In this document: positions 1 through 8,556 of the stretch, in pieces
Numbering within the stretch: position 1 is the stretch's first letter
Layout of the letters: each line of letters starts with the position of its first letter
Origin: UBA2589 sp965223235
Lineage (GTDB): Bacteria > Gemmatimonadota > Gemmatimonadetes > Longimicrobiales > Gaopeijiaceae
Assembly (NCBI GenBank): GCA_965223235.1
Contig: CBDCVV010000017.1
Coordinates: 62,001 to 126,000, forward strand
DNA: 64,000 bases
Direction of reading: 5' to 3'
Notes under the pieces: model-generated
Databases searched by the model: none
Told to the model about the DNA's origin: nothing
The model's input: the letters and a program-made list of their open reading frames with translations, nothing else
Position numbers and translations under genes: made by a program

Positions 1-2263
1 CGACCGCTCGGTCCCAGTCCTCGGTGTCGACAACGATCCGGAACGAAGCCCCTGACGTCTGGTTGTCACCGTTGCCCGTCTGATTCACAGTCGAGCCGTA
101 TCCACCCCTCGGTAGCGGGCCGGCTTCGAAACGATCACGCGTCGCCTCGTCGACGGCATTGCCCAAGGGGTGCCGAAGCCGCGCGTGATGGTAGTCGACC
201 TGCCCGTACTGCCAGTCGGAAAGGTCAGGACCGAGCTTGTCCTCGAGATTACCGACGGCCGACTCGAGTGCCGCGAGCAGGATGGCATTTCGGGCGGCCA
301 GTGGATCGACACCGAGCCCACCTGGCGGCACCACGATCGTCTCGATCACCTTCCGAAGGGACAGGTTCATATCGACGCCGTCCGGGACGAGAGCGTCCCG
401 AACTCGTCGCCTCAACTCAGCCTCGAACGCTACGTAGATCCCGGCCTCGATCGAGTTCTTGTCGAGCACCCAATCCCACTCCAGAAGCATTTGGCGAGCC
501 TCCTCCGCTCGGCCCGTCGACGTAACCGCGTCGAGCATCGGGACGAGCTGGCGCGCTGGGAGCGACAGCTCGTCTGTTTGGAGGCGCATCATGTCCGCCA
601 TCGAGAACCGGGTTCCGTTACCGAGCACCTCGACGATGCGAAGCCACCGGTAAGGGTCAGACCATGAGAAACCCACGGCATCCATGTACTCATAGTCCCG
701 AGGGATCAGGTCGTTGTTCGCGGTTGCGAAGTACCCCTCGGGCGGATTCACCACGTGAGGCTTGGCGATGATCGGCAAGTAACCATCCCACTCGTACCGG
801 CCATCGCCCGGGACCGGGACCAGCCCACTCCAATTCCTCCGGACGGGCGCGATTCCGACAGACTGCCAACCGATGGTCCCATCGCGTCCGGCCCAGACCA
901 TGTTCTCGCCCGGGATGTTCGAGTAGTTGCACGCCTCTCGGAACTCTTCCCAAGTGGTAGCCTGATCCATACGCAGCGATGCGAGGTATGGCGCTCCGCC
1001 GACCTCCATCCATGCGGCGCGCACCGCGTAGGCCAGATTCCGATCCTCGTCCACGAAAACCACGGGCCCGTGCCGTGTGTACTTGAGCTCGACCTGCTCC
1101 GCGGAGCGGCCGCGCACCGGGATCTCTTCGGAGATCACGGTCATCGCTTCCCACTCACCTCGATACCGGTACTCGTTGGGGTTGGATGGGTTTGTCTCGT
1201 AGACGTAGAGGTCCTCACCGTCCGTCGAGAAAACTGTGAGGCCCCACGCACCGTACTCATTGTGCCCGATAGACACTCCGGGGAGGCTGGGCTCCCCGCC
1301 CCCGATCACGTTCCACCCGGGTCCGACCAGGTGCACCCAATAGCGGAGGGACGGCGACCCCTGAGCTCGGTGGGGATCGTTGGCCATCATCGGATATCCG
1401 CTCTCGGATCGTGAGCCGTCGACGACCCAGTTGTTCGAACCGATGTCTTGTTCGACATCGTAGGCAACAACCGCGGAGGCGTCGCGCGCTGCTACCTCCA
1501 ACATCGCAAATGCTTCGTCGTCCGCGCGACGGCTCGCGTCGACAATGTCTTCCGGCTGGAAGCGGACCGGCCTCCGGAACGCATTGTATACGCCGAGAAT
1601 ATCCTCGCTCAGCGCCGAACCATCCACAGCGGGGTCCAGATTGAGGTCCGGGACGCCGGGGCCGAAGGACGAAAGCTCTTGGACCATCTCCGCGCCAAGC
1701 ATCGCCACGCGCCGACCCGTCGCCAATTCGGCGCCGATATTGCCGAGCAGCCCCTGGTGTCGGGAGATCACGACGTCAGGCGTCCAATACCCGGGGGTGA
1801 TCCCGAGCAGTTCGAATTCCGGCGTGAGCAGATCGGGGTCCGCTTCGGTCTGTGCTATGTACGCGTTGATACCATCCGTGTACGCCCGGATGATGAGTGA
1901 GCCACGGTCGTGGTAGTGGTTGAGCTCTTGCTCGAGGTCCCGGCGGAATTTGAAGAGGCGCGTGCCGATGTCCCGTTCTAGCTCCCGTTCGCCCAGAATT
2001 TCGGCGACGGTCCCGGTCGCTTGCCTCCGCCACAGCTCGAGCTGAAAGAGTCGATCGCGAGCGGCGTTCCATCCCTGCGCGAAGAAGAGGTCGTGCTCCG
2101 TCTCCGCGTAGATGTGACTGATGCCCCACCGGTCGACGAGGATCTCCACCGGCTGGTCGAGCCCTTCGACATCGAGATTTGTGCTTTCCTGGGCCGCTAC
2201 GGATTGGAAGTGCGGCGCGATGCACAGTGCGAGCAGTACCGGGAGAAGCGGTCTCTTGGTCAT
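1..2263 (-). CDS. Penicillin acylase family protein, secreted (3' end outside window)
   Basis: N-terminal nucleophile (Ntn) amidohydrolase of the penicillin acylase (S45) type, predicted to cleave N-acyl amides in the periplasm. Read from the ATG at 2263 there are 754 codons without a stop before the window edge. Residues 1-25 look like a signal peptide ending VAAQ. A proenzyme layout follows: alpha chain, spacer, then GSNNW with Ser276 as the expected autoproteolytic nucleophile at the start of the beta chain. Downstream motifs fit the family (NDPHR shortly after the nucleophile, GHNEYGAWGLT, and a late VNQTGNGDNQTSGASF segment). Relatives are about 780-850 residues, so perhaps 30-100 are missing. 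Members act on beta-lactams, acyl-homoserine lactones or other N-acyl compounds; the substrate cannot be told here. It is followed on the same strand by genes for uptake and catabolism of small amides or amines. Confidence 0.93.
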   Translation of the reverse strand, partial: MTKRPLLPVLLALCIAPHFQSVAAQESTNLDVEGLDQPVEILVDRWGISHIYAETEHDLFFAQGWNAARDRLFQLELWRRQATGTVAEILGERELERDIGTRLFKFRRDLEQELNHYHDRGSLIIRAYTDGINAYIAQTEADPDLLTPEFELLGITPGYWTPDVVISRHQGLLGNIGAELATGRRVAMLGAEMVQELSSFGPGVPDLNLDPAVDGSALSEDILGVYNAFRRPVRFQPEDIVDASRRADDEAFAMLEVAARDASAVVAYDVEQDIGSNNWVVDGSRSESGYPMMANDPHRAQGSPSLRYWVHLVGPGWNVIGGGEPSLPGVSIGHNEYGAWGLTVFSTDGEDLYVYETNPSNPNEYRYRGEWEAMTVISEEIPVRGRSAEQVELKYTRHGPVVFVDEDRNLAYAVRAAWMEVGGAPYLASLRMDQATTWEEFREACNYSNIPGENMVWAGRDGTIGWQSVGIAPVRRNWSGLVPVPGDGRYEWDGYLPIIAKPHVVNPPEGYFATANNDLIPRDYEYMDAVGFSWSDPYRWLRIVEVLGNGTRFSMADMMRLQTDELSLPARQLVPMLDAVTSTGRAEEARQMLLEWDWVLDKNSIEAGIYVAFEAELRRRVRDALVPDGVDMNLSLRKVIETIVVPPGGLGVDPLAARNAILLAALESAVGNLEDKLGPDLSDWQYGQVDYHHARLRHPLGNAVDEATRDRFEAGPLPRGGYGSTVNQTGNGDNQTSGASFRIVVDTEDWDRAV

Positions 2264-2374
2264 CCCAAACCCTTGATTCGTGGTCGTGCGGGAGGGAGAG
2301 CGTAGGGCTCCAGGCGCGCTCCTACAAGTTCAATGAAGTCTTGCACCAACCACACGCTGAGGACCGCTCGTCGA

Positions 2375-4048
2375 TCAAGCCTCGAAGACGGTACGACCGC
2401 CCACCACCGTGCGCACCACTTGGATCTCTTTGATTGCGTCGGGCTCCACGTCGTATGGGCTTTGAGCCAGCACGACGAAGTCAGCTAGCTTGCCGGCGGT
2501 GATGGTGCCCTTGATGTCTTCCTCGTGGGAGGCGTACGCACCGTGGACCGTACAGATGCGTAGTGCCTGATCTAGGGAGACGCGCTGCGACGGCCCCCAC
2601 ACCCGACCGGAGAAGTCCTTTCTGGTGACCATGGACTGTAGGGCCATGAGCGGTTCATACGGACCAGGGCTGTGGTCCGACGCGGGGGCCACCATGATGT
2701 CGTGATCCATGAACGATTTGTGGGCGAACATCCACTCCATCTTCTCGTCGCCGTACTCGATCCATTTCTCTCCGTGGTAGTGCGCATAGGTGTAGAACGG
2801 CGCCGGCACGTACCCTCCAGCCGCAATCCGCCGGAGCAGCTCCGGATTCACTAAGGAGCAGTGCTCCAGGCGATGACGAGCATCGGGCCTCGGGTGCTCG
2901 GCAGCCATCCGCTCGTATGCCTGTAAGACCATGTCGATCGTCACATCGCCATTCGCATGGATCGCGACCTGCCACCCCGCCCGGTGGGCCTCCTCTACCG
3001 CTTCGTGGATCTCATCCTGCGTCATGGTCAAGATCCCGAAGTCGTCGGGCCGGCCCTGGTAGGGGGTACTCATTCTCATGGTTCGTTCAGATGCAGATCC
3101 GTCGGCTCCGTACTTGACCGGCCCCAACCGGATCCATTCGTCCCCGAGACCTGTGCGCACCCCCGCGCGTAGGAGGTCCCGGTACGCGCCCCCACTCGCG
3201 AAGAGATTCATTCGCAGGGAGAGATTCCCGGCCTCCCGCGCGTCCTGAAATGCCGTGAAGGCGTCGGAACCCGTGCCCGCCTGGTGCACTGATGTGAGTC
3301 CCGTCGCGTTCATGTCACGACAGATCACTGCGACACCCTCGGCACGCTCCTCGCGAGTCGACCCGGAGGGGACATCGAAAACTGCCCGGGCCCGCTCGGC
3401 AACCTTCCCGGTGAGCTCACCACCTTCTCGATAGAAGTGCCCCCCGAACGGATCGGGAGTCGCCACCGTCACGCCAGCCAGCTCGAAGGCCTTCGAGTTG
3501 TACACGCCGGTGTGTCCGCCTCTGTGCCCCACCACGATCGGGTGCTCCGAGCTAACCTCGTCGAGGTCGACACGACTCAGTGGGCGACCCTCTTCTTGCT
3601 TCGTGTCGTCGTACATAAAGCCGACGATCCATTCACCTGGGGGAGTCGTCCGGGCCCGCTCGCTCAGGGCGGCTTGAATGTTTGCGATGCTGCCGAGATT
3701 CGTGTTGACGTTGCGAAGAGCGTTGAGCCCGGCCCCAGACGGGTGCGAATGGGCGTCAATGAACCCGGGCACAACGGTCGCCCCGGCAACGTCCACGACC
3801 TGCGTCCCCTGGCGTGCGAGGTTGTAGATGTCGTCGCTTGTACCCACGGCAAGGAACCGATCTCCGGAGACCGCGAACGCTTCGGCGCGCGGCGCGGCAT
3901 CGTCTTGAGTCAGCACATTGCCGTTCACCACAACGAGATCCGGGGCCGAGACAGTGGCACCCCGAGATGGCGGAGAGCATCCGACAGCCAACCCTGCGCT
4001 GGTCGCGGCTCCGAGACCAAGAAAGTGACGGCGGTTCAACTCACCCAT
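2375..4048 (-). CDS. Amidohydrolase family 3 (YtcJ-like), Tat-exported lipoprotein
   Basis: Metal-dependent hydrolase of the amidohydrolase superfamily, 557 residues, close in layout to YtcJ/N-acyl-D-amino-acid deacylase-like proteins. The N-terminus has a twin-arginine motif (NRRHFLGLG, residues 5-13) and a Cys at residue 24 in AVGCS, so it is probably a Tat-exported lipoprotein. The amidohydrolase core starts with the GNVLTQDD beta-sandwich strand. The metal-binding HxH is in FIDAHSHP (His100, His102); later ligands lie in the GWQVAIHANGD and HRLEHC segments. Substrate is unknown. It sits in the same orientation 17 bp upstream of nothing else (the symporter gene ends at 4066), so it is probably co-transcribed with the symporter upstream. 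Function as an amidase or deacylase is inference from family. Confidence 0.92.
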   Translation of the reverse strand: MGELNRRHFLGLGAATSAGLAVGCSPPSRGATVSAPDLVVVNGNVLTQDDAAPRAEAFAVSGDRFLAVGTSDDIYNLARQGTQVVDVAGATVVPGFIDAHSHPSGAGLNALRNVNTNLGSIANIQAALSERARTTPPGEWIVGFMYDDTKQEEGRPLSRVDLDEVSSEHPIVVGHRGGHTGVYNSKAFELAGVTVATPDPFGGHFYREGGELTGKVAERARAVFDVPSGSTREERAEGVAVICRDMNATGLTSVHQAGTGSDAFTAFQDAREAGNLSLRMNLFASGGAYRDLLRAGVRTGLGDEWIRLGPVKYGADGSASERTMRMSTPYQGRPDDFGILTMTQDEIHEAVEEAHRAGWQVAIHANGDVTIDMVLQAYERMAAEHPRPDARHRLEHCSLVNPELLRRIAAGGYVPAPFYTYAHYHGEKWIEYGDEKMEWMFAHKSFMDHDIMVAPASDHSPGPYEPLMALQSMVTRKDFSGRVWGPSQRVSLDQALRICTVHGAYASHEEDIKGTITAGKLADFVVLAQSPYDVEPDAIKEIQVVRTVVGGRTVFEA

Positions 4049-4065
4049 AGTTCGATCCGGTTCGG

Positions 4066-5541
4066 TTAGAAGACAGGTCCTATTCGAGCGTGTACGTCAT
4101 CCAGCTCCTGCGCGGCATCTTCGTTCGCCGTGGTGAGCAAGCTCACGACTACGCATACGACGAGTCCCGCAGCAAAGCCGGGGATCATCTCGTAGAGATC
4201 GTAGAATTCGGTCTTGAATACCTTGACCCAGATCACCGTCGCGGCGAAGCCAGATATCATCCCGGCGACCGCACCTGCCCGAGTCGTACGCCGCCAAAAG
4301 AGGGAGCACAACACGACCGGCGTGAACGCACACGCGATGCCCGACCATGCGAAGAGGACGAAGTCGAAGATGACCCGTACCTCCAAGAGGGCGACTACGA
4401 GACCGACCGCACCGATGACCACGGTCACACCCTTCCCCATGAGGGAAAGAGTCCGCTCATCACCCTGGTACCCGAGCGCCTTCTGCACCACATCTCGCAC
4501 CACCGCCGAAGACGCCAAGATGAGCAAGGAGTCCACCGTCGACATGATCGCGGCCAGGACCACCACCAGGAAGACACCAGTAAAGAGCGCCGGGAATAGA
4601 GCCGCGCTCATCTCTGGCAGGATCGTCTCCGGGTCTCCGAGGCCAGGCATCCACGCCCTGCCTGCCATCCCTCCGAACACGGCCCCCACATCGAAGCCAA
4701 TGACGCAGACGACCGCCAAAAAACCCCCGTCGACGATTTGTCGTTGATCCCTGGCCGCCATGAAGCGAGTGAGAAGCTGCGGAGAACCGAGGAAGGCCAA
4801 GCCGATCGCAACCGAACCCGCTGCGCTCAGGACGCCAGGCAGTGTGAGCCCGAACGATCCCATCGGGTCGAGCAACGCAGGATCCTGAGCACGTAGAGAG
4901 GCTGTCACCTCACCCCACCCTCCGACGGCGTTCACACCGACGATGGGGAGGGCGACGAGGCACGCGAGCATGAGGACGCCCTGCAGGAAGTCTGAATACG
5001 CCACGGCCTTGAAGCCTCCGACCGTGGTGTAAAACAAGACGATGCCGAGGCCGATCCAGACTCCGGCCTCGTACCCCGTGCCCAAGAAAGAGTCGAAGGC
5101 CTTCCCGGACGCGGTAAGCTGCGCTGCGGTGTACGCCATGACCATGCTCAGCACGATTCCGGCCGAGAGCCACCGGAAGACGTGAGACGTGTCCCGAAAC
5201 CGTTCGGTCAGATAGTCCGGCACCGTAATCGCATCGTACCGGTCGGTGTACTCCTTGAACGGACGGGCGACCCAGATCCAGGCGCACGCGACGCCCAGGA
5301 CCTCGCCCATGATGATCCAAAAGGCATGGACTCCGATCGCGTAGCCCATGCCGGTCAGGCCGAGGAGTAGCCACGCGCTCTCGCCGGTCGCGTTCGAACT
5401 GAAGGCGATGACCCACGACGGAAGTCTCTTGCCCGCCACGTAGTACCCCTTCAGGTCGCTCGACTCGCGACCGCCCCAGAAGCCGATCGCCAAGAGCACC
5501 ACGAGGTACCCAAACACGACAGCGAGAATCACGGGGCTCAA
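4066..5541 (-). CDS. Sodium:solute symporter (SSS family)
   Basis: Integral membrane Na+/substrate symporter, 491 residues, about 13 predicted helices, typical for the SSS family (PutP, PanF, SglT). Family signatures include the first helix followed by GRESSDLKGYYVAGKRLP and the second helix with SSNATGESAWLLLG, which lines the Na+/substrate path. The first codon is TTG at 5541. It overlaps the TGA of the small upstream gene (TTGA), which suggests translational coupling; a GTG four codons downstream is the alternative. The gene lies directly after an aminotransferase and a CoA-acylating semialdehyde dehydrogenase, so an amine, beta-amino acid or related compound is a reasonable guess for the substrate. 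That guess is inference. Confidence 0.93.
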   Translation of the reverse strand: MSPVILAVVFGYLVVLLAIGFWGGRESSDLKGYYVAGKRLPSWVIAFSSNATGESAWLLLGLTGMGYAIGVHAFWIIMGEVLGVACAWIWVARPFKEYTDRYDAITVPDYLTERFRDTSHVFRWLSAGIVLSMVMAYTAAQLTASGKAFDSFLGTGYEAGVWIGLGIVLFYTTVGGFKAVAYSDFLQGVLMLACLVALPIVGVNAVGGWGEVTASLRAQDPALLDPMGSFGLTLPGVLSAAGSVAIGLAFLGSPQLLTRFMAARDQRQIVDGGFLAVVCVIGFDVGAVFGGMAGRAWMPGLGDPETILPEMSAALFPALFTGVFLVVVLAAIMSTVDSLLILASSAVVRDVVQKALGYQGDERTLSLMGKGVTVVIGAVGLVVALLEVRVIFDFVLFAWSGIACAFTPVVLCSLFWRRTTRAGAVAGMISGFAATVIWVKVFKTEFYDLYEMIPGFAAGLVVCVVVSLLTTANEDAAQELDDVHARIGPVF

Positions 5542-5684
5542 GCGTCGACCTCAGTCGCCTTCTCGGATTGAGCTCGGTCACGAGCGGCTATGCGCGAGGC
5601 ACGCTGGGCTCGAAAGAATGCGACCTCCAGACAGAGGCCAATGCCCACGGAGGCGGCGAGAAGGACCCACGCGTCCAGGGGCAT
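5538..5684 (-). CDS. 48-residue membrane protein, probable small partner of the SSS symporter
   Basis: Short gene lying exactly between the aminotransferase (stop at 5687, 2 bp before this ATG) and the symporter (its TTG start overlaps this TGA). The peptide begins MPLDAWVLLAASVGIGLCLE, one hydrophobic helix of about 20 residues, then a basic stretch FFRAQRASRIAARDRAQ and an acidic tail ending EVDA. One helix plus a charged cytoplasmic tail, immediately 5' of an SSS gene and translationally linked to it, is the arrangement known for small accessory proteins of some symporters. I did not recognise a specific family. The case rests on position, overlap and membrane character; the alternative is a non-coding spacer, which the perfect two-sided packing makes less likely. 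Confidence 0.72.
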   Translation of the reverse strand: MPLDAWVLLAASVGIGLCLEVAFFRAQRASRIAARDRAQSEKATEVDA

Positions 5685-5686
5685 GA

Positions 5687-7000
5687 CTACCCGACCTTGT
5701 CTGCGGCCCTACCCAACTTCTCGATGCCCTCAGCGAGCTCGGCTTCCGTGATCAAAAGGGAAGGCCCGATCCGGATCACTGTCCCGTGTAGTCCGCCTAG
5801 GCCAATGAGGACGCCTTCCTCACGCGAGGCTTCCATCAGGCGCTTGGTTCGATCCAGGTCCGGCTCCTTGCTCGCCGGGTCCTTCACGATCTCGATCGCT
5901 TGCATCAGGCCCATTCCGCGAATGTCGCCCATCCATGGGTGACGCTCCTGCAGCTCGAGCAGGGCGGTGCGTAGCTGACGCCCGCGTTCTTCCGCGTTGT
6001 GGGGAGCATCGTGGTCACGCAGCTCATCCTGGGTCGCGCATAGAGCAGCCATCGAGACCGGATTGCCACCGAAGGTCGATATGGTCTTCCCTTGCCATCC
6101 GTGCGCGATCTCGTCGGTGGTGATCGTCGCTCCGACCGGGGCTCCGTTCGCAATTCCCTTCGCCATGACCATGATGTCGGGTTCGACGCCATGATGCTGG
6201 ATGCCGAACCAATGCGTACCGGTTCGGGCGAACCCGGCTTGAACCTCGTCGATGATCAGAAGTCCGCCGTACGATCGAATAACTTCCGCGGCCTTCTCGA
6301 AATACCCCATCGGGGGCACAACGTAGCCCGCGACTCCCATGATCGTTTCGGCAATGAATGCGGCTGGGCGTCCGTTCGTCGTGGTGACGATGACCTCTTC
6401 CAAGTCTTCGACCCAACGATCCACGCACGACTCGTCGCACGGCTGTTTGTACGGGCATCGATACGGGTTCGGCGAACGAGCGTGTTTGATCCCAGCTACC
6501 GGTGTGGCAAGGGGACGCCAACCCGAGTGCGCCGTGACGCTGGTCGCCATGAACGAACGCCCGTGGTATCCCACACGTAGGGCAATAATCTCCGAGCGAC
6601 CCGTGGCGAGACACGCCATCATGAGCGCGGTTTCGATCGCCTCTGTGCCCGAGTTGGTGAAGAAGGTCCGCTTGAGTCGACCCGGAGCGATATCGGCCAT
6701 CTTCCGAGCCGCCTCGACGTGCACCTCGCTGGCATAGAGGGTCGACACGTGGCCCAGCTTCTGCATCTGTGCTGTCGTGGCCGCGACGACCCGCGGGTTA
6801 CAATGACCCACCGAGGTCGTGAGGATTCCGCTGAACAGGTCCAGATACTCGCGCCCTTCGGGGTCGCGCACGCGGACGCCCTCGCCGCTTTCAAGTACCA
6901 AAGGCTCGTCGTAGAGGTGGAGCATCGAAGGGAGGAGATACTCCCTCTGTCCGTGAATCGTCTCGGCGCTGGTGACGCCCTTTGCGAGGCCCTGAGTCAT
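5687..7000 (-). CDS. Class III pyridoxal-phosphate aminotransferase (AGXT2/omega-transaminase type)
   Basis: Aminotransferase, 437 residues from the ATG at 7000. A longer open frame reaches 7138 but would run into the dehydrogenase gene ending at 7036, so the internal ATG (MTQGLAKGV) is preferred. PLP-enzyme landmarks: NSGTEAIETAL (116-126) for phosphate binding, IIDEVQAGFARTG with Asp251 contacting the pyridine nitrogen, and Lys281 in MAKGIANGAPVGA as Schiff-base lysine. The insert with RCPYKQPCDESCVDRW (Cys182, 188, 192) is typical of AGXT2-like and related enzymes using alanine, beta-alanine or 3-aminoisobutyrate with pyruvate or glyoxylate. Its partner dehydrogenase 35 bp upstream handles malonate or methylmalonate semialdehyde, the products expected from beta-alanine or 3-aminoisobutyrate. 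Pathway assignment is inference from this pairing. Confidence 0.93.
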   Translation of the reverse strand: MTQGLAKGVTSAETIHGQREYLLPSMLHLYDEPLVLESGEGVRVRDPEGREYLDLFSGILTTSVGHCNPRVVAATTAQMQKLGHVSTLYASEVHVEAARKMADIAPGRLKRTFFTNSGTEAIETALMMACLATGRSEIIALRVGYHGRSFMATSVTAHSGWRPLATPVAGIKHARSPNPYRCPYKQPCDESCVDRWVEDLEEVIVTTTNGRPAAFIAETIMGVAGYVVPPMGYFEKAAEVIRSYGGLLIIDEVQAGFARTGTHWFGIQHHGVEPDIMVMAKGIANGAPVGATITTDEIAHGWQGKTISTFGGNPVSMAALCATQDELRDHDAPHNAEERGRQLRTALLELQERHPWMGDIRGMGLMQAIEIVKDPASKEPDLDRTKRLMEASREEGVLIGLGGLHGTVIRIGPSLLITEAELAEGIEKLGRAADKVG

Positions 7001-7035
7001 CGAGTCGTCCGTGGTGAGGCGAAGGTGGTAGTTGC

Positions 7036-8526
7036 TCAGTCGGGTTTCGGCAGGTTGTGCGGATCGGACTGGACCGAGCTCCAACGGGAGATCACGACCC
7101 GTTGGTCGGTGTAGAATGAGATCGCATCCTTTCCGCACGCTTTGAGGTCGCCGAAGAAGGACTGCTTCGAGCCCCCGAACGGGAAGAACGCCATCGGGGC
7201 GGCGACTCCAATGTTGATCCCGATCATGCTAATGCCCGCTTGGTATCTGAACTCGCGAGCCGCGTGCCCGCTGTTCGTGAAGATCGAGCAAGCGTTCCCA
7301 TACCTGCTGGCGTGCATCATCTGCACGGCCTCTTCGACGGTGTTCGCCCGGTTCACCATTGCGACCGGGCCGAAGATTTCCTCCGTCCCGATCGACATCT
7401 CCGGCGCGACGTCTTCGAAGACTGTGGGACCTACCCAATAGCCGCCCTCAAGTCCATCTACAGAGGCGCCGCGGCCATCGAGCGACAACTTGGCGCCGTC
7501 TGCGACGCCCTGATCGATGTAGTTCTTGACCTTGTCTCTGTGAGCGCCGGAGATCACCGGTCCCATATCGGTACCCGGGACCAAACCATCTCCGATCTTG
7601 ATCGAAGAGGCGTAGTCGAGGAGACGCTCGCGGATCTGGGGATGTGCTTCACCCACGCCTACAACGACGCTACCGGCGAGACACCGTTGACCGGTCGATC
7701 CGAAGATCGATCCGGCACAGGCGTCGAGAGTGGCGTCCATATCCGCATCGGGAAGGACGATCAGATGGTTCTTCGCGCCTCCTAGAGTCTGTACACGCTT
7801 ACCGGTCGCCCCTGCGCGCGTGTACACGATCTTTGCGACATCGCTCGAGCCCACGAAGGACACACCGACGATGTCCGGATGATCACAGATCGCCTCGACT
7901 GCCTCCCTCCCGCCGTGGACCACATTCAGGACTCCTTCCGGTAGTCCGGCCTCCGCAGCCAGCTCGACGATGCGCTGGTGAGTGAGGGGATCTTGCTCAC
8001 TCGGCTTGAGCACGACGGTATTCCCGGTCGCGACGGCATAGGGCCAGAACCAGAGCGGGATCATGACGGGAAAGTTGTACGGCGTGATGATGCCGAAGAC
8101 GCCGAGCGGCTGGCGCCACGATGCCGAGTCGATCCCGCGAGATATCTCCTCGACGGTGTCGCCCATCATCAGCGTAGGGACGCCACACGCATGCTCTACG
8201 TTTTCGATTCCGCGTTGCACCTCACCACGCGTTTCGGCGAGGATCTTCCCGTGCTCTTTCGTGAGCTGGACGGCGAGCTCTTCCTTGTGCTCTTCGAGAA
8301 GCGCCTTCAAGCGGAAGAGTACTCGTGCTCGGACTGGGGACGGCGTCGATCGCCATGCGGGGAAGGCGGCTTTGGCGGCCTGCACGGCCGCGTCGATATC
8401 GCGACCGGAAGAGAGCGGCACCTCACCGATCGCTTCACCGGACGCCGGATTCTTGATAGTGACCGTCTCGGCTGAAGAGGCAGCTCTCCAGCCACCCCCT
8501 ACATAATTTTTTACAAGGTTGCTCAT
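7036..8526 (-). CDS. mmsA: CoA-acylating methylmalonate-semialdehyde dehydrogenase
   Basis: Converts methylmalonate or malonate semialdehyde to propionyl-CoA or acetyl-CoA with NAD+ and CoA, releasing CO2. The protein has 496 residues, the usual length. The NAD-binding and catalytic fold is clear: TPYNFPVMIPLW (149-160), VVLKPSEQDP, SFVGSSDV, and catalytic Cys282 in GSTGQRCLAGS. At the position where other aldehyde dehydrogenases have ELGGK with a general-base Glu, this protein has TLGGAKNH (248-254), a hallmark of the CoA-acylating MmsA/IolA group. It is co-directional with the aminotransferase; together they would form the last two steps of beta-alanine, 3-aminoisobutyrate or thymine/uracil catabolism. 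A role in valine breakdown or inositol catabolism is possible in principle, but no such genes are nearby. Confidence 0.94.
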   Translation of the reverse strand: MSNLVKNYVGGGWRAASSAETVTIKNPASGEAIGEVPLSSGRDIDAAVQAAKAAFPAWRSTPSPVRARVLFRLKALLEEHKEELAVQLTKEHGKILAETRGEVQRGIENVEHACGVPTLMMGDTVEEISRGIDSASWRQPLGVFGIITPYNFPVMIPLWFWPYAVATGNTVVLKPSEQDPLTHQRIVELAAEAGLPEGVLNVVHGGREAVEAICDHPDIVGVSFVGSSDVAKIVYTRAGATGKRVQTLGGAKNHLIVLPDADMDATLDACAGSIFGSTGQRCLAGSVVVGVGEAHPQIRERLLDYASSIKIGDGLVPGTDMGPVISGAHRDKVKNYIDQGVADGAKLSLDGRGASVDGLEGGYWVGPTVFEDVAPEMSIGTEEIFGPVAMVNRANTVEEAVQMMHASRYGNACSIFTNSGHAAREFRYQAGISMIGINIGVAAPMAFFPFGGSKQSFFGDLKACGKDAISFYTDQRVVISRWSSVQSDPHNLPKPD

Positions 8527-8556
8527 AGTCTTCCAGGCAGTTGAGGGCTCTCGGAA

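Noticed and set aside
4910..5581. Minus-strand open frame of 223 codons inside the symporter gene
   Set aside because: Out-of-frame shadow; the symporter frame has clear family motifs and helices.
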